A stretch of 64,000 bases of DNA from Hydractinia symbiolongicarpus (taxonomy: Eukaryota > Cnidaria > Hydrozoa > Anthoathecata > Hydractiniidae), in the NCBI RefSeq assembly GCF_029227915.1, contig NC_079879.1:27160501-27224500 (forward strand). The letters run 5' to 3'. The notes under the pieces were generated by a model. That model had not been told where the DNA came from. It saw nothing but the letters and a program-made list of their open reading frames with translations, and did not search any database. How positions within the stretch are numbered: position 1 is the stretch's first letter; every line of letters starts with the position of its first letter. The position numbers and the translations under genes are program-made. This document shows positions 12,447 through 24,310 of the stretch, one piece after another.

Positions 12447-15410
12447 TTTAGTGAAGGCACACGAATTTAGGACTGCGAAATTCGTTCCTCCTTTTACATT
12501 GAAACTTACTAACTTGATGAGACTAAATAAAAAAGAATAATTTTCAAATGCAGTTGCTTAAAGGTGTACCTATTACGCATGCGTACAATAGACAAAGTAA
12601 TAACTGGTTAGATAGCCCAATAATAATAATAATTTTTTATTTGCTGTCAAATTTTAAACAGAAAGTCGAAAATTCGCTCTACAACTTAAGTAACTGAATT
12701 TTAATCAGGTAGTGGTATATTACAGAAATTTCAAAATTCTGATCATAAAAAGTGCTGAGATAAGCAAATATTTGTTGCTACTATTTTGTTTCTTTCATGA
12801 CGTACTATAAGTGTGCCAACTTTGATTTAATTTGTAGCAGCCTGTCCTAAGTTGTGGAGAGAGGGCAGAATTCACCCTCCCTCCCCCTCAAAACTGTGAA
12901 TTCATTTGTGATTGGATAAGAGTCAAGTTTGGATTATTCAAATAACGTTGCAGTTTCTGAAGGTTGGTTCATTTTAAACCGTGGTATGTGTAAAAAAATA
13001 TGTTGTGAAAAGACCTATGTATACCCATCTTGTTTTATTAGTAATTTTAATTGCGGAGGAAGAATTAATAAATCGGGGAAATAATGATAAAATTATCAAA
13101 CGGAAACCAATTAGTTAATATTTCCTGTCTATTTAAACAGTATTAGCTTATCTTTGTTGTGTACACATAAAGCATAGCTACAAGAGATTGTGTATATTGT
13201 AACATCTCACGTAATAGGGACAAATCACAGACAGCATAAAACAAAACTACATAAAAACTCAAGTAATAGATATCTGCAACGTCCACAAAATATATTAAGA
13301 AAAATTATGGTTAACTTTGAAGTTTGAAAACAATTTTTCCATAAATCAAAGAAACTTTTTCGTTCTCTCTCTTTCCTGGTCATCCTCGCTGCAAACAACA
13401 TCGATGGTATAATATAACTGGGCGAAATCATAATTGTTAACATCGATGAAGTTTGTCGCCGTTTATTTTGTAGAAATCTGCAGATTTTAACCAGTGATAT
13501 TGTACTCAGCCAAATGTAATAACCCATCTTATCGAATCATCAATCAGGGGACGATGCTATATATCTCGGAGAAAAGTGGTGACAAAAATTAGAATTAAAG
13601 ATAATTATGTGTTCTTGATTTCATGCACAAAAACTAGTTTATAAACATCAATCACTAAGTTTTATCTGTTTCGTCAATTTATGAATTTTACTTTCTCTGG
13701 AAACAAAAGCAGTTGATTACGAAAACAGCCTCCAAATGAAACTATGCTCGAAAATTATCGAATTTTAACAGACTAGAATTTTTTTACTTCATGATTCGTT
13801 TCAACTTGCCTTACTTACAAAGTTGAGGTTTGGAGGTAAAAATAACCACATTATTTTTTTAAATTGTCTTTCATACAATGCTGGACAGATAATGTATCAC
13901 AAGTGACAATATTTCTGAACAAACACGTATATAGTTGTTTTAACAAATTTATTTATAAACATAATGCTTGACACAAGAGCCTCATTATTTTTGCAAGGGT
14001 TTTCTTTTCACCTACAATATTGGACATTTTTTCCTAATTATTTAAATATCGACAAAAGTGTTAAACAAATGCAAATGGCAGACTGCAGAGTCACTACTTT
14101 TGCACACACGTAAGCCTGGCACACAGCGTTGAAAAGTTGCTAGTTACATTCTCTAGCACGACCGCTCACTTTGATGTGGTGGGATGAATTTCGGCTCAAT
14201 GTATTAGCAAAATATGAAACTTTAACGATAAAAAATTTTAAACCGTTTCAAAAAATGTTCACATAACTAGCTCATTAATATGAAACATGGTTTTAAGGAA
14301 AATGCATCAGCGAAGATCTATCACTTGTAAAAATGAAATATCACACGTTCCTCCACTCACAAGAAGGTTTTAAAAGAAGAATGTAGCCAGCTTGTCTTTG
14401 ATAATTTGATTTTTTTCTCTTTTTCTAATTTCTTGTGAGTGCAAAAACGATACTAAAGATGGATTTCCATTTAAGAACAAAATTGATCGGATATGAAAAT
14501 TATTGATTTGTGGAATCTAAATGGTTTTTCCTTTCGTTTTGTTCTTTATTGGAATTCCATATTATAACCTCTTTTTATCCATTAATTAGCATCTCATTAG
14601 ACAATACAATGCATAATTAACTTCATTATGTTAATTATAACTGTAATAATTAACAGAGGTAATATTCCTTACGTAAATTGCAACCATAAGCATTGCTGAC
14701 GTAGAAGAAGGAAAAGGAAAATCTACCAACAGATGAATCCATAGTTGTCAACAATGCTTTAAAAAGTTGCAACAACGACTACAATATATAAAAAAAGTAA
14801 ATAACAAAAGAAAAAAAAATAAACATTACTTGGTAACAAATTTCTGCGGATCTCACCAAATCCGCAAATGTTTATTTCGCAGAAATTTCTTCTGCAAATA
14901 ATGTGTAATTCTAAGGTATCTAACGAAGACATAAATAATCGTTAGTAATTACTTAATATTTAGAATATATAAGAATTGGTTGACTTTACCAAAGATAAAC
15001 ACTTTTATTTTATTTTACGAAAAGTGATTTTTTAAAAGAAATTGAAAAAAAAGAGACTCGGGCTTATTAATCCCAAATAGCCCTGGAAATTAGTCACTAA
15101 TTTGTCTATTATCACTAGATTAAGTTTAATCCCAATAAAATATGATTTGTAACATTGTGTCCTTATATAAAACTCTTTTCACATGGATTGACAATTCACA
15201 TCAAAAATACACAACACAAAACTCGTCTCCAATTTAAACAAACACTTTAAATGTTTTTTTTTAAACAATCCACTAAAATGTAGCTGCACAAGTCCAATTT
15301 ATATAGACAAAAAGTCCCGTTTACATAGATTCAGCTACTTCAAAATATTTTATCTACATACTTATATAGAATATACGTCGGCGATGTAGAACTTACTTCC
15401 ACTAAAGCCG
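12447..15410. other. Stretch without a supported gene
   Basis: AT-rich DNA with only short frames. A cluster of TTCTGCGGA/TCCGCAA/TTCGCAGAA words around 14840-14905 forms small imperfect inverted repeats, probably an old repeat. Nothing else could be supported. Confidence 0.4.
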
Positions 15411-15612
15411 TGACGTCACAGAAACAAATTAGAAATTTGGACACTTCTTTCTTACGAAGGTATTTTAAGGTAAACTTCTTGACGTCACAGAAACAAATTA
15501 GAAATTTGGACACTTCTTTCTTACGAAGGCATTTTAAGGTAAACTTCTTGACGTCACAGAAACAAATTAGAAATTTGGACACTTCTTTCTTACGAAGGTA
15601 TTTTAAGGTAAA
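15411..15612. repeat. 69-bp minisatellite, three copies, each with a CRE palindrome
   Basis: Three near-identical units start at 15411, 15480 and 15549; the last is incomplete. Each begins with TGACGTCA, the full CREB/ATF palindrome, followed by AGAAACAAATTAGAAATTTGG. The period is a multiple of three, so the array is open on both strands. I take this as a by-product, not as coding. Confidence 0.9.
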
Positions 15613-16428
15613 AATTGACAGAGAAGACAAGTTCTAATGTACAAAACGGTTATTCTGGCATATAAAATAGAAAACTAAAAAGGTATTAAAAGAAACCTTG
15701 TGTTTAAAACTACGCTGTTCTACCGTGAAATAACTGACTGAATTTGATTCATGATTGTAAATATAAGTGTCTTACACTTTATATTTACATATTACCCCAC
15801 ACACATATATATAAACATATTTACAACAATACAAAACACGAATAAATATAAAAAATATATCTACATAACTACCAGTATTTTTTAAAAAAAGAAAAGCATA
15901 CAATAATTCCCGAATTCTTATAGCCCTTTATTTCATACCATAAATGTTTGTGTGCTCATCTTAACTTGGTATTTAGAGATATGTTTTTTTAGAAGCATGA
16001 CATTTATAAGCATCAGTAGGCTTAAATTTGGCTCAATTTTTAAGCATTGTGAAGCCTAAGAGGATGTTGCAAAGTTTTTATGTTTTGTTTCGTGAGCAGT
16101 TTTTCTTTTTATTCTTTTTGACTAAATTAACCAGTATGTAGTGAGATTTAAGTAATTACTGATGCTTAAAATTCAAATGCAATATCTTTTATAAGCATAT
16201 TTTGTGCCTGTTTATGTGTTTTCTATAAGCGTATTCCGATAAATTTCTTTGCCATTAAGCATAACTTAAACATATTTTGAGCCCGAAAAAGTACTTTTTA
16301 TACGCATCCTGTAGCCTCATTTTGAAATTTCAATTGCTTATAAAAAAACATGTATTTAGCAAAAAATCCCTCTGCACAAAAATAAATGGGCTATAAAAAA
16401 ATAAGAGAATTCAATTATTCAAAATGTT
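15613..16428. other. Stretch without a supported gene
   Basis: AT-rich. From about 16000 to 16330 a loose series of TATAAGCAT/CTTAAA words recurs (AAGCAT, ATAAGCAT, TATACGCAT), suggesting an old degenerate repeat. No gene is seen. Confidence 0.35.
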
Positions 16429-17096
16429 TTATGGAAACCTAGCTTTAATATACTGTCCAACATCTGAACATCCAATATTTGAAAAGTACTTGGTTAATTG
16501 ACGGAATGTTGTTTCTGGGACTCGAGTCATTACATGATCTAAGGCTTCTTCAAACTTTGAGATTCGGTGCACAAAATGTTGCGCATCTTTACAAGCCAAG
16601 GTAACAAATGCTTTTGCTTTCTTCACTGAATGAGGTCGGTTTTCAAACTTGTTGATAATTTCCGTTTTAAACGCAAATGGAAAATTGTCAGGATCCCCTA
16701 AAATTAACAAAAGTGTCTACCATATTTTTACTTTCCTCTTTAATGAGTACTTCTGAGTACAGTGAGGACAAGTAAATGTTAACTGAAAAGAAAATCATTA
16801 TTTTTTATTTCAAATTTTAGAACATCACCTAAAAAACTGTACTTATAAATTAAAGGAAGTGAACCTGGAATTTGAACTTACCAATTGCGCTGTCTAAAGT
16901 GATACCTTGAGAAATTAAAGCAATAGAATCACCAGTACTGATACTGTTTACTAAAAATTGAAAAAAATCAAACACATCGTGTAGATAAAATGAGAAATTG
17001 CGACACCATGTCTTCCGCTTTACTACAATAAAATCAATGATAGCATTTTGCAGTGAACTCTGATTATCAGTTGAAGTTACTTTGTCTATCTGCTAA
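16429..17096 (-). CDS. Two exons of an unrecognised gene
   Basis: Upstream exon about 17096-16882: it follows a TTTAG acceptor, reads QIDKVTSTDNQSSLQN and later KTWCRNFSFYLHDVFDFFQF, and ends in phase 1 at ATTG/GTAAGT. Downstream exon about 16703-16429: it follows a TTTTAG acceptor, starts GDPDNFPFAFKTEIINKF and ends at a stop. The donor, the acceptor and the phase agree. The product is mostly helical and not recognised. Earlier exons were not found; the large transposon lies immediately upstream and may separate them. Confidence 0.45.
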
Positions 17097-17488
17097 ATTT
17101 AAAAAGGAAGTAACCTCAAAAATGTAAAAAATTTTTTTTGACTACGTATTTGTATTTGAACTTATAAAATCAGAAAAATAACACATAAACACAAGAATTT
17201 ATCTCTAAATACCTATATTCCCTGTTCATATCTCCGTAAAAACTTTTTGAGAAAAGCGTGTCAAAATAAAAAAGACTGGGTTCTAATTTGAATATGAAGT
17301 TTTATAGTTCAAAACATTGAGATAGCTAGACGAGGCCCTATGTTGGTGCTTTTAATGCAACAGACTTTCGAATAAGAAACAAAAAAAATGCATCATATAG
17401 TTTCTTGTGCAGTGACGAAGAAAACACTGTTCCAGACATTTCGACTCTAAAGTCATTCAGTTTTAAGGCTGAAATGTCGTTGGAAGAG

Positions 17489-17520
17489 TACGATGGCACT
17501 GAAGGGTCACACTTCCATAC
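17489..17520 (+). repeat. Left terminal inverted repeat of the HECT/DDE element
   Basis: 32 bp, identical to the reverse complement of 23072-23103; outer end TACGATGGCACTGAAGGGTC. Preceded by the target duplication GAAGAG. Confidence 0.92.
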
Positions 17521-17715
17521 GAAAAATTGAAACTTCCATACAAAAAATTGAAACTTTTATAAAATCTCTCAAGGTTTTAGAAACGTTTTTAGAACTTCTA
17601 CAAAAATTTTTGAAACTTCTACAAATTGTTTTTGAAACTTTTATAACACATTTTATTTTTTTCATAAATATATTCATTATTAAACAGACGACTTCACAGA
17701 CGCAAATATGTTTCG

Positions 17716-18190
17716 CGAGGGCCTAATTACGCATGGCACATTGACGGTCATGACAAATTGAAACCCTTTGGGTTTTCGATCCACGGTTGGATTGATGGCT
17801 TCTCGAGAAAATTAATCTGATCAGATGACAGTACCAAACATTATTTGATTGAGCCAATTCATGTTTATTTACATAGTTCAACTGACAGTCAAAACAGCTT
17901 GGGCTTTTTTAGTATTATCTCTTCCTCAGAAAATCAAAGAAATTGAGTCCTACTGGTCTACCTTACAGCGTGATTGCATTGGTTGGTGGAAATCATTTTT
18001 CAGAGATATGACCAACCTAAATGTTTTTAAAGTTCGGATCCTGTTTTAGTCGATTGCATACGCCGTTAATCTGCAAGGAGTTGCAGACTGTTTGAGATGA
18101 GTGGAATTCACACCCTAATGTTTCCCCGAGTTCAAGGAGTTCGCACAAACTTTGATGCAGCAAAATGGATGGGACTTTCCTAATGTTATT
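17716..18190 (+). pseudogene. Decayed DDE-integrase transposase
   Basis: From 17716 the + strand reads RGPNYAWHIDGHDKLKPFG and then IHGWIDGFSRKLI. This is the first catalytic Asp region of a metazoan integrase-core family whose hallmark is WHIDGYDKLKPFG. After an in-frame TGA it continues SDDSTKHYLIEPIHVYL (second Asp). In another frame follows KEIESYWSTLQRDCIGWWK, matching the NQRIExxW catalytic-Glu region, and then a DEWNSH-like end near 18098. So D, D and E are all recognisable, but there is a large deletion between the first two, one stop and at least two frame changes. The N-terminal DNA-binding part is absent. It lies just inside the left terminal repeat, as expected for the element's own transposase. 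Confidence 0.75.
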
Positions 18191-18536
18191 TCAGATGCGT
18201 TACGTCTGTACATGTACTTGCTATCAAAGATCGAACAGTATTCATAGAACATAGTTAACTGTTTAAACTCTTTTTTTAATCCAAATTTAGTATTACGTGT
18301 TTAATATTAAAGTATGAAACAGACCCCTTCATAATTTTCAGACATTCTTCAATTTTCCCAGATATTCATGCATTTGATAAAAAAACACAATAAAAATTAA
18401 TCGACACAAAATTTTTTATTGCACCTAAAATCCCTCTCCAAAATTGTATAAAGAAAGTGTTAACAAAACAGAATACTGGAAACTCTATTGTCTGTCAGTT
18501 CAAACATAGCAAAACAAGAAAGAATCCAAAATCGGT

Positions 18537-20775
18537 TTAAATGATGTCCAACTCCCATTCAGATGACTGCAATATATTGCTGAATTCTTCACGGAGTTCG
18601 CAATAATTATTATAAGTTGAAGGAAGTTCTAAGCTTGGTGTACATGTGTGAGCTACTGGTCTACGACTAAAATTCGATTCCGGTCGCGTGAAAATTATTT
18701 CTACTGTATCAACAACCATGTTATCTGAGCCTGTTATGAACTTTATAAATTTTTTCAACATAATGGTTTCCAAACCTCTCACATACCGCTTTAAATAATT
18801 GAATGAGTCTTGTTCAGCACTGCTACTCGTATGGACATTTTTGAACAAGGCTTCAACGTTTTTTGTGGTTGATTCCAATCTTTCGTAAAACTTCACAATA
18901 TTCTCCATGGATGAAAATTTTGGCTTCTTTTTAAGCTCTGAAAAGGCAACTTTCCAACATGAGGCTATAATGTGACTTTTCTGTACAAGTTCCTGGTGAC
19001 CTAATTCAATGATAACTGATTTCACATTTGATTCTGTTACTACAGTTTTACATTTTAATTGTTCCAAAATTTCAGCAAATTCATCACTGTGAATAACATT
19101 CTCACCTTCGCTTTTAGCAATGGCTTTTGTCACCAACTGACTTTCATCTGATGACAAGTATTTCAGGAATGAAGATATGAGCAGCTCTTCTGGCACTTCT
19201 CCGAACAAACAAAAACATAAAAATGCTCGACTCAAACTGATTGGAAAGTAACCAGTGTCAACAGACCCCTTTAAAATGATCATGCCAATTGCACGCCACT
19301 CTTGTTTGTACAAATCATGCCGAACTTGTGGCACTCTTTCTTGCTCACCATACAAGTATGCATTGTATACTTCATTCCAGAATGAAGAATAAATATCGCG
19401 AGAAACACCTGACCCTGCACCATTTTCTTCTTGGCCACGAGGATCAATCCATATATATCGGATGTCATCTGTCACATTGATCTAAGATGAAAACCAAAAT
19501 ACATTATGTCATTGTGTTATATTCTATATATGCAACAAGGTAACTGTTATTATAGAAGAGCAACATAAAATAATAAACTGAATACTTTGGACTTTATGAC
19601 TTAGGATACCTGGACTTTGAAGAAGATAACTAATTCAATAAGACATGTGTTTTTATTATTGTTTTATTGTATTCAGAGAGGGTCTTAATTACTGTAAAAT
19701 ACAAAATGGTCTCACCTGCTTAGTAATAAATAAATCCATCAAATCTTTCTTTATCGTCATGCAGTGTATTTTAGCAATGTGCTGTACTACGTCTGTAACA
19801 TCAGAACTTGTGCTTGCATTATCCAAATTTGAAGGCTAGATCGCACCGGTTGCTATAGTTATTGAAGCTCCAGCTAAAGTTTGAATCCTTCTTTCTCTCA
19901 ATTGATTTAAAGATGGCCTTTCTTCTTCGTTTTCATTTGAAAGTTCAGAGTCATCATCAAGAAGGTTCAAACAAATTGCCAAACAAGTTCAAGTTGCTAT
20001 CTGCAATACAAGAAGCACTATACTCATTATTTTGGAAGCAAATAATACATTGGTTTCCGATATAGCTGCAATGACAAACAGAACATATATGTCGCCTGCT
20101 AATTTCCTTTGGTTCTGTTATTTCTCAGTGAAAGTTTCAACGTAATCATTATTCAAAGTTTCTTGACCAGCTTCTACATACTCGTTATCATGGTCATATG
20201 CTACAGATTTAGTTGATAAAACAAACCAACACTTCGATAAAAATAGACCTTTCCTTTCAATGTATGCCCAAAGGTCTTCATCTTCATCTAATGTTTCCCC
20301 ATTTGGACCACATAACGACTTCATGCACTCTGATTCTGCCTCTATGTAACTATTACAGTCATTTTGGTCAAAATACAACTTCAAAGCTTTGTATTTAAGC
20401 TCTTCAAAATGGTGTTCAATGGTGTTCCACTTTCCACCTTGATGAATAGATATCCACCCGCATCTTTCTGTTTTACTATTTCGTATCTTTCTCTCAATGG
20501 ATTATATCGCTCCCATTTCACTTGTACTTTTTTGATCTTTCGAGGTGTGTAACTTTTCGAAGAGGATGACGAAGCCTTTTGACGAACTCTTGACAATAAA
20601 TTGTCAAGACGAGTTTCTGTTTCCGTTTTTTGTTGGCACTACTAGTGCTCGAAGAACTTGAAGAACCGTCATCGGGGTTGTTTGTATTACAGCAACTACT
20701 TGCTGTTGACTTTGAAGTATTCATCATGTACGATTCTACCTGGCTGCGTACAATTTGCTCCAGCACGGCGTCCAT
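18537..20775 (-). pseudogene. HECT E3 ubiquitin-ligase gene carried by the transposon
   Basis: Last exon 19481-18537 (314 codons, open): the N-lobe begins near DIRYIWIDPRGQEENGAGSG and the C-lobe ends with RRPVAHTCTPSLELPSTY. The Cys in TCTPSLELP is in the position of the HECT catalytic cysteine that accepts ubiquitin from an E2. A 234-bp intron (19715-19482, GTGAGA...TTAG) joins it in phase 0 to an upstream exon ending DLFITKQ. The N-terminal part (start at 20775, MDAVLEQIVRSQ) has a Ser/Lys-rich region, a KWERYNPL segment and a Cys/His cluster (HICSVCHCSYIGNQC near 20080). It needs about four frame changes (near 20618, 20430, 20120 and 19955) and has an in-frame TAG at 19838-19836. It is therefore broken as one gene, though the HECT exon itself is clean. 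Unlike a retrocopy, it keeps an intron. Confidence 0.7.
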
Positions 20776-20926
20776 GTTTGTTTATAATTTAGTATCATTA
20801 ATTTTACGGTAGCAGATAGAACCTTTCAAAAAAAGTTATAAAAGTTCCAAAGTTTTTTATAGAAGTTCGCAATTTTTTTTACAGAAGTTTTTTGAATTGA
20901 ATGAAAGTTTTTATTATTATGAATAG

Positions 20927-22957
20927 ATTTGGGAGCAGAAATAAGGAAGGGGAGAGATTGCTTGAGTTTGGAATGGCAACGGTCATGGTGGTTTGCAACA
21001 CATCATTCAGTAAGAGACAGAGTAGGCTGATAACATATGAGTCAGGTGGTTGTAAGACACAGATAGATTACTTCCTGGTTAGTAAGTCAGACAAGAAAGT
21101 GGTGAAGGACGTGAAAGTTATATCGGGGGAAGAGTGTGTTTCCCAGCATAGGTTGCTGGTTTGTGATATTATCTTGAAGAGTGTTAAAGAAGCCAAGGGA
21201 AAGTACAGGCCCTGTCGAAAAGTCTGGAAGCTGAAGGAAGAGATTGTAGCAAGACAATTTAGTGCAAAAGTTCAGCAGTTAGCCCACAATGGTCAATGTG
21301 ATAGTGACAATGTTGAAAGTACTTGGACTACTTTGAAGAATTGTCTTCTTCTGATGATACCTGTGGGTGGACGAAAGGACCAGCTAGATATAGACAGACC
21401 TGGTGGTGGAATAATGAGGTTGACCAGTGTATAAAGGAAAAGAGGAAACTTTGGAAAGAGTGGAAGTCAGGTGGTAGTAAAAATATTTACTTAGAAGCTA
21501 AGCGTCGCGCTCGTACAGCAGTGTATAAAAAATCAGAAGCAGAGAGAAACAGATTTGCAGATGTGTTAAGAAGGGAAGACCAGCGCAATGAGGTTTCAAG
21601 ATAGCAAAGCAAATGAAGAAGACTAATCAAGATGTAGGTAAGAAGTGTATACGTAATGATGAAGGTGTTTTGGCTAGCACAGAGGAGGAGAAAAGGGTAG
21701 CTTGGAAGAATCATTATCAGAGGTTGCTTAACACTGAGTTTGATTGGGACGAGGATAATTTGTCTGATGATGATGTTGTAGAAGGGCCAGCTATGCAGAT
21801 CAAGACAGAATGGGTAGTGGAGGCTATTAGGAAATTCAAGATTGGCAAGGCTGCAGGAGTATCAGGTATTGTTGCAGAGATGGTAAAAGCATCTGGATAT
21901 ATTGGAGTTGAGCTTAGTGTAAATGTTGGTGTACATCAGGGTTCTGTACTTAGTCCTTTGTTGTTTATTCTAGTCTTAGAAGCGCTGTCGATGGAGTTCA
22001 GAACAGGTTGTCCATGGGAGTTGTTGTATGCAGATGATTTGGTTCTCATAGCAGAGTCGATGGAAGAATTAGTTGAAAAGTTTGAGGAGTGGAAGAAAGG
22101 ACTAGAAGAGAAAGGGCAAAAGGTAAACACAGCAAAGTATAAAGTCATGATTAGTAGCATTGCAGCCAAGTGTGACCTTGTAGTTGGAAAGTGGCCTTGT
22201 GGAGTTTGCAGGAAAGGGGTTGGTAGTAACTCAATTTTTTGTCAGACTTGCAAGCATTGGGTACATAAGAAGTGCAGTAGTATTAGTGGAAGGTTAAGAG
22301 CTGACATACAGTTTGTATGCAAGCGTTGCAAAGGTGAGATTATAGAGAATGAAGTATTTCCAGCTTTAATGATGTACAACAGTGGCTCGTTAGAGATAGT
22401 TGAGAACTTCTGTTACTTAGGTGATATGTTAGGCAGTGAAGGGGGTGTTGGAAGAAGTGTTACTTGCAGGATAGGTTTTGCTTGGAAAAAGTTCAGAGAG
22501 TTACTTCCTTTGTTGACTAGCAGAGTCCTGTCAATTAAGGTAAAAGGTAGGTTGTATGAGGCCTGTGTAAGAAGTGTTATGTTGTACGGTAGTGAGACAT
22601 GGGCAGTGAAGCAGGAAGATCTTGATCGTTTAGAAAGGAATGATATGAGAATGGTTAGGTGGATGTGTAGTCTCCGTAGAATTAAAGATGTTATCCACAT
22701 ATGAAGATTGAATTGGCTGGGGCACTTGGAAAGAATGGAGGAGGATAATTGGGTAAGAAAGTGTAGAGACTTGATACTTCATTGGGCAAAGCCCAGAGGC
22801 AGACCGAGAAAGACTTGGCAGGAGGTTATAAGGACAGACTTGATACAGAGGAAGTTGAGTTTAGATCTAACACAGTCTAGATCAGATTGGAAGAGGGTCA
22901 TTAATATACCCCGTTTAACCCATGCTAGCATGGAAAACGGACGTTAAGCAGAGAATG
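20927..22957 (+). mobile_element. LINE (APE-type non-LTR retrotransposon), 5'-truncated and internally deleted
   Basis: Starts within the endonuclease (GSRNKEGERLLEFGMA, then SGGCKTQIDYFLVS). It continues into a reverse transcriptase with HQGSVLSPLLF and LYADDLVLIAES, i.e. the catalytic YADD. A small Cys/His finger follows (CGVCRKGVGSNSIFCQTC), as in the 'craniofacial development protein 2-like' LINE group, and then the C-terminal region (ARPRGRPRKTW-like, here AKPRGRPRKTWQ). The first RT motifs are missing between MVKASGYIGVE and LSVNVGVHQG, so an internal deletion removed them; frame changes occur near 21430, 21605 and 22703. ATGAATAG flanks both ends (20919-20926 and 22958-22965) and may be the target duplication. 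It is inserted in the subterminal repeat of the HECT/DDE element. Confidence 0.8.
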
Positions 22958-23071
22958 ATGAATAGAAGTTTGCATTTTTTTCAAAGATAGTTATTTCAAT
23001 TATTTGTATAGAAGTTTTTGTTTTTTTAAACGGAAGTCTAAATTTTTTGAATAGAAGTCTCAATTTTTGTT

Positions 23072-23103
23072 GTATGGAAGTGTGACCCTTCAGTGCCATC
23101 GTA
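23072..23103 (-). repeat. Right terminal inverted repeat of the HECT/DDE element
   Basis: Reverse complement of the left repeat, followed by GAAGAG at 23104-23109. Confidence 0.92.
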
Positions 23104-23247
23104 GAAGAGCAATATAAATTTTTAAGTTCAAACCATGAAGACGAAGTTGTACAAAAAGAAGGCAATCGAATTGGATCGAAAATACAAATAATTTCGCCAA
23201 ATATAAAGTCTTTCATATTTATAATCATGACTGGAGTGATATCCATT

Positions 23248-24059
23248 TTATATCTTTAACATCCTTCTGTCTTCAATTAATCGAAATTGTTAAATTGAAT
23301 CGTGTTAAAAATAAAAAGTCCGATAAAAAAGGAAATACATTTTCCATTCGCACATGATTAAGTTTCTCACCAAGCTCTTCACAATAAACTTTTCAACACA
23401 ATCTTTTGTGAAAAAAAGCATCTTGCTCTCCATCCGAAATATTTTATGCAACTACATAAATTCAATGAAGAAGGCCCGGAAAGCAACAATGATGAAGGGA
23501 TTGAAAAAAATAGAATACCGAAGATGCGTTCTAATGAAGAAATGATGTGATTTCAATGAGTTTACATGAACAGGGGGTAAATTTTAAATTTCCTATTTTA
23601 GGACAAACATATATTATAGATTTGATGGGTACATAATCGATTACAAAAAGATGTTCTGAAAGACATACCATCGTGTTCTTTATGGGTAATCCACAATAAA
23701 TACTCTAAAGCCGATAGATATTTTCGAATTGTTGTCATTACCCCCTGTCTGTCAAGACAACAAAAGCGACGAAGAAAACATTTACTTGTTGTGAGGTGCA
23801 TAATTTTTAAATTTGAAAGTCAAAGTAAGTTTGAAAAAAAAATAATGAATCAACGAAACGAAGTTGTTAGGAAATCATTAATATTAAAAGAAAGAATTAT
23901 CATTGTGTAAAATATAATTTTTATTGGCTGGGTATGTAATTGTTGGTTACGAACATGAAGTTTATACCGAGCTTGTATCTTTTTATTTTGATAAACAAAT
24001 ACGAAAGAAGCATGTGTTTGGCTTATACATACAAAATAAAATGATTTATGTAAATCAGG
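23248..24059. other. Stretch without a supported gene
   Basis: Between the transposon and the THAP relic. Short frames only; no motif, repeat or RNA gene recognised. Confidence 0.35.
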
Positions 24060-24310
24060 TAATTGCCTGAAGATCTCTTTCAAAGCAGTCTGGCTCAAAG
24101 TGCGTGGAACATATATAAAATCCTGAATCCTTAGGCAAGGGACCAGTTCTTCTCAAATGTTTTGTGACCATCTTTTTCGAAGCTCTTATTTTTCTCTATG
24201 CTTGGAATTTTGAAAAAAACTACAACATCGTCAACATTTTATTACCAGTTCTGTTAATGCAGTTGATGGTGGCGCAATTTGGGATGTTTTCAAGCAGTTA
24301 AACTCGAATG
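24060..24310 (-). pseudogene. THAP-domain relic
   Basis: On the - strand: CATINCINRTGNKM (the CxxxxC start), then in a second frame FFKIPSIEKNKSFEKDG, then in a third frame GPLPKDSGFYICSTHFEPDC. These are the successive parts of a C2CH THAP zinc finger, including the HF pair and the proline region. Two frame changes break it. It lies downstream of the TNFR-like exons on the same strand, but nothing suggests it belongs to that receptor. Confidence 0.6.

Larger units (their letters stand above)
17489..23103. mobile_element. DNA transposon with DDE-integrase transposase and HECT gene
   Basis: Perfect 32-bp terminal inverted repeats lie at 17489-17520 and 23072-23103, starting TACGATGGCACTGAAGGGTC. 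They are flanked by the 6-bp direct repeat GAAGAG at 17483-17488 and 23104-23109, a target-site duplication. Inside each end are repeated subterminal words of the form AAACTTCTA plus an A/T run (17521-17650, 20820-20925, 22961-23071). The left side holds a decayed DDE-integrase frame (+) and the right side a HECT gene (-), pointing at each other. A LINE sits in the right subterminal region; without it the element would be about 3.6 kb. The copy cannot move by its own protein, since the transposase is truncated and frame-broken. I know of no named superfamily with this exact pairing. Confidence 0.85.

Noticed and set aside
15340-15637. Frames of 75 to 96 codons on both strands.
   Set aside because: Both are translations of the 69-bp tandem repeat.
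17346-23246. Removing the HECT/DDE element joins two - strand frames into about 95 open codons, as if it had split a host exon.
   Set aside because: The downstream half (around 17440-17465) has the CTGAA...GACTTT...GTCGAAATGTC look of a hammerhead/Penelope-type repeat, the length is modest for such AT-rich DNA, and no splice sites or motif support a gene.
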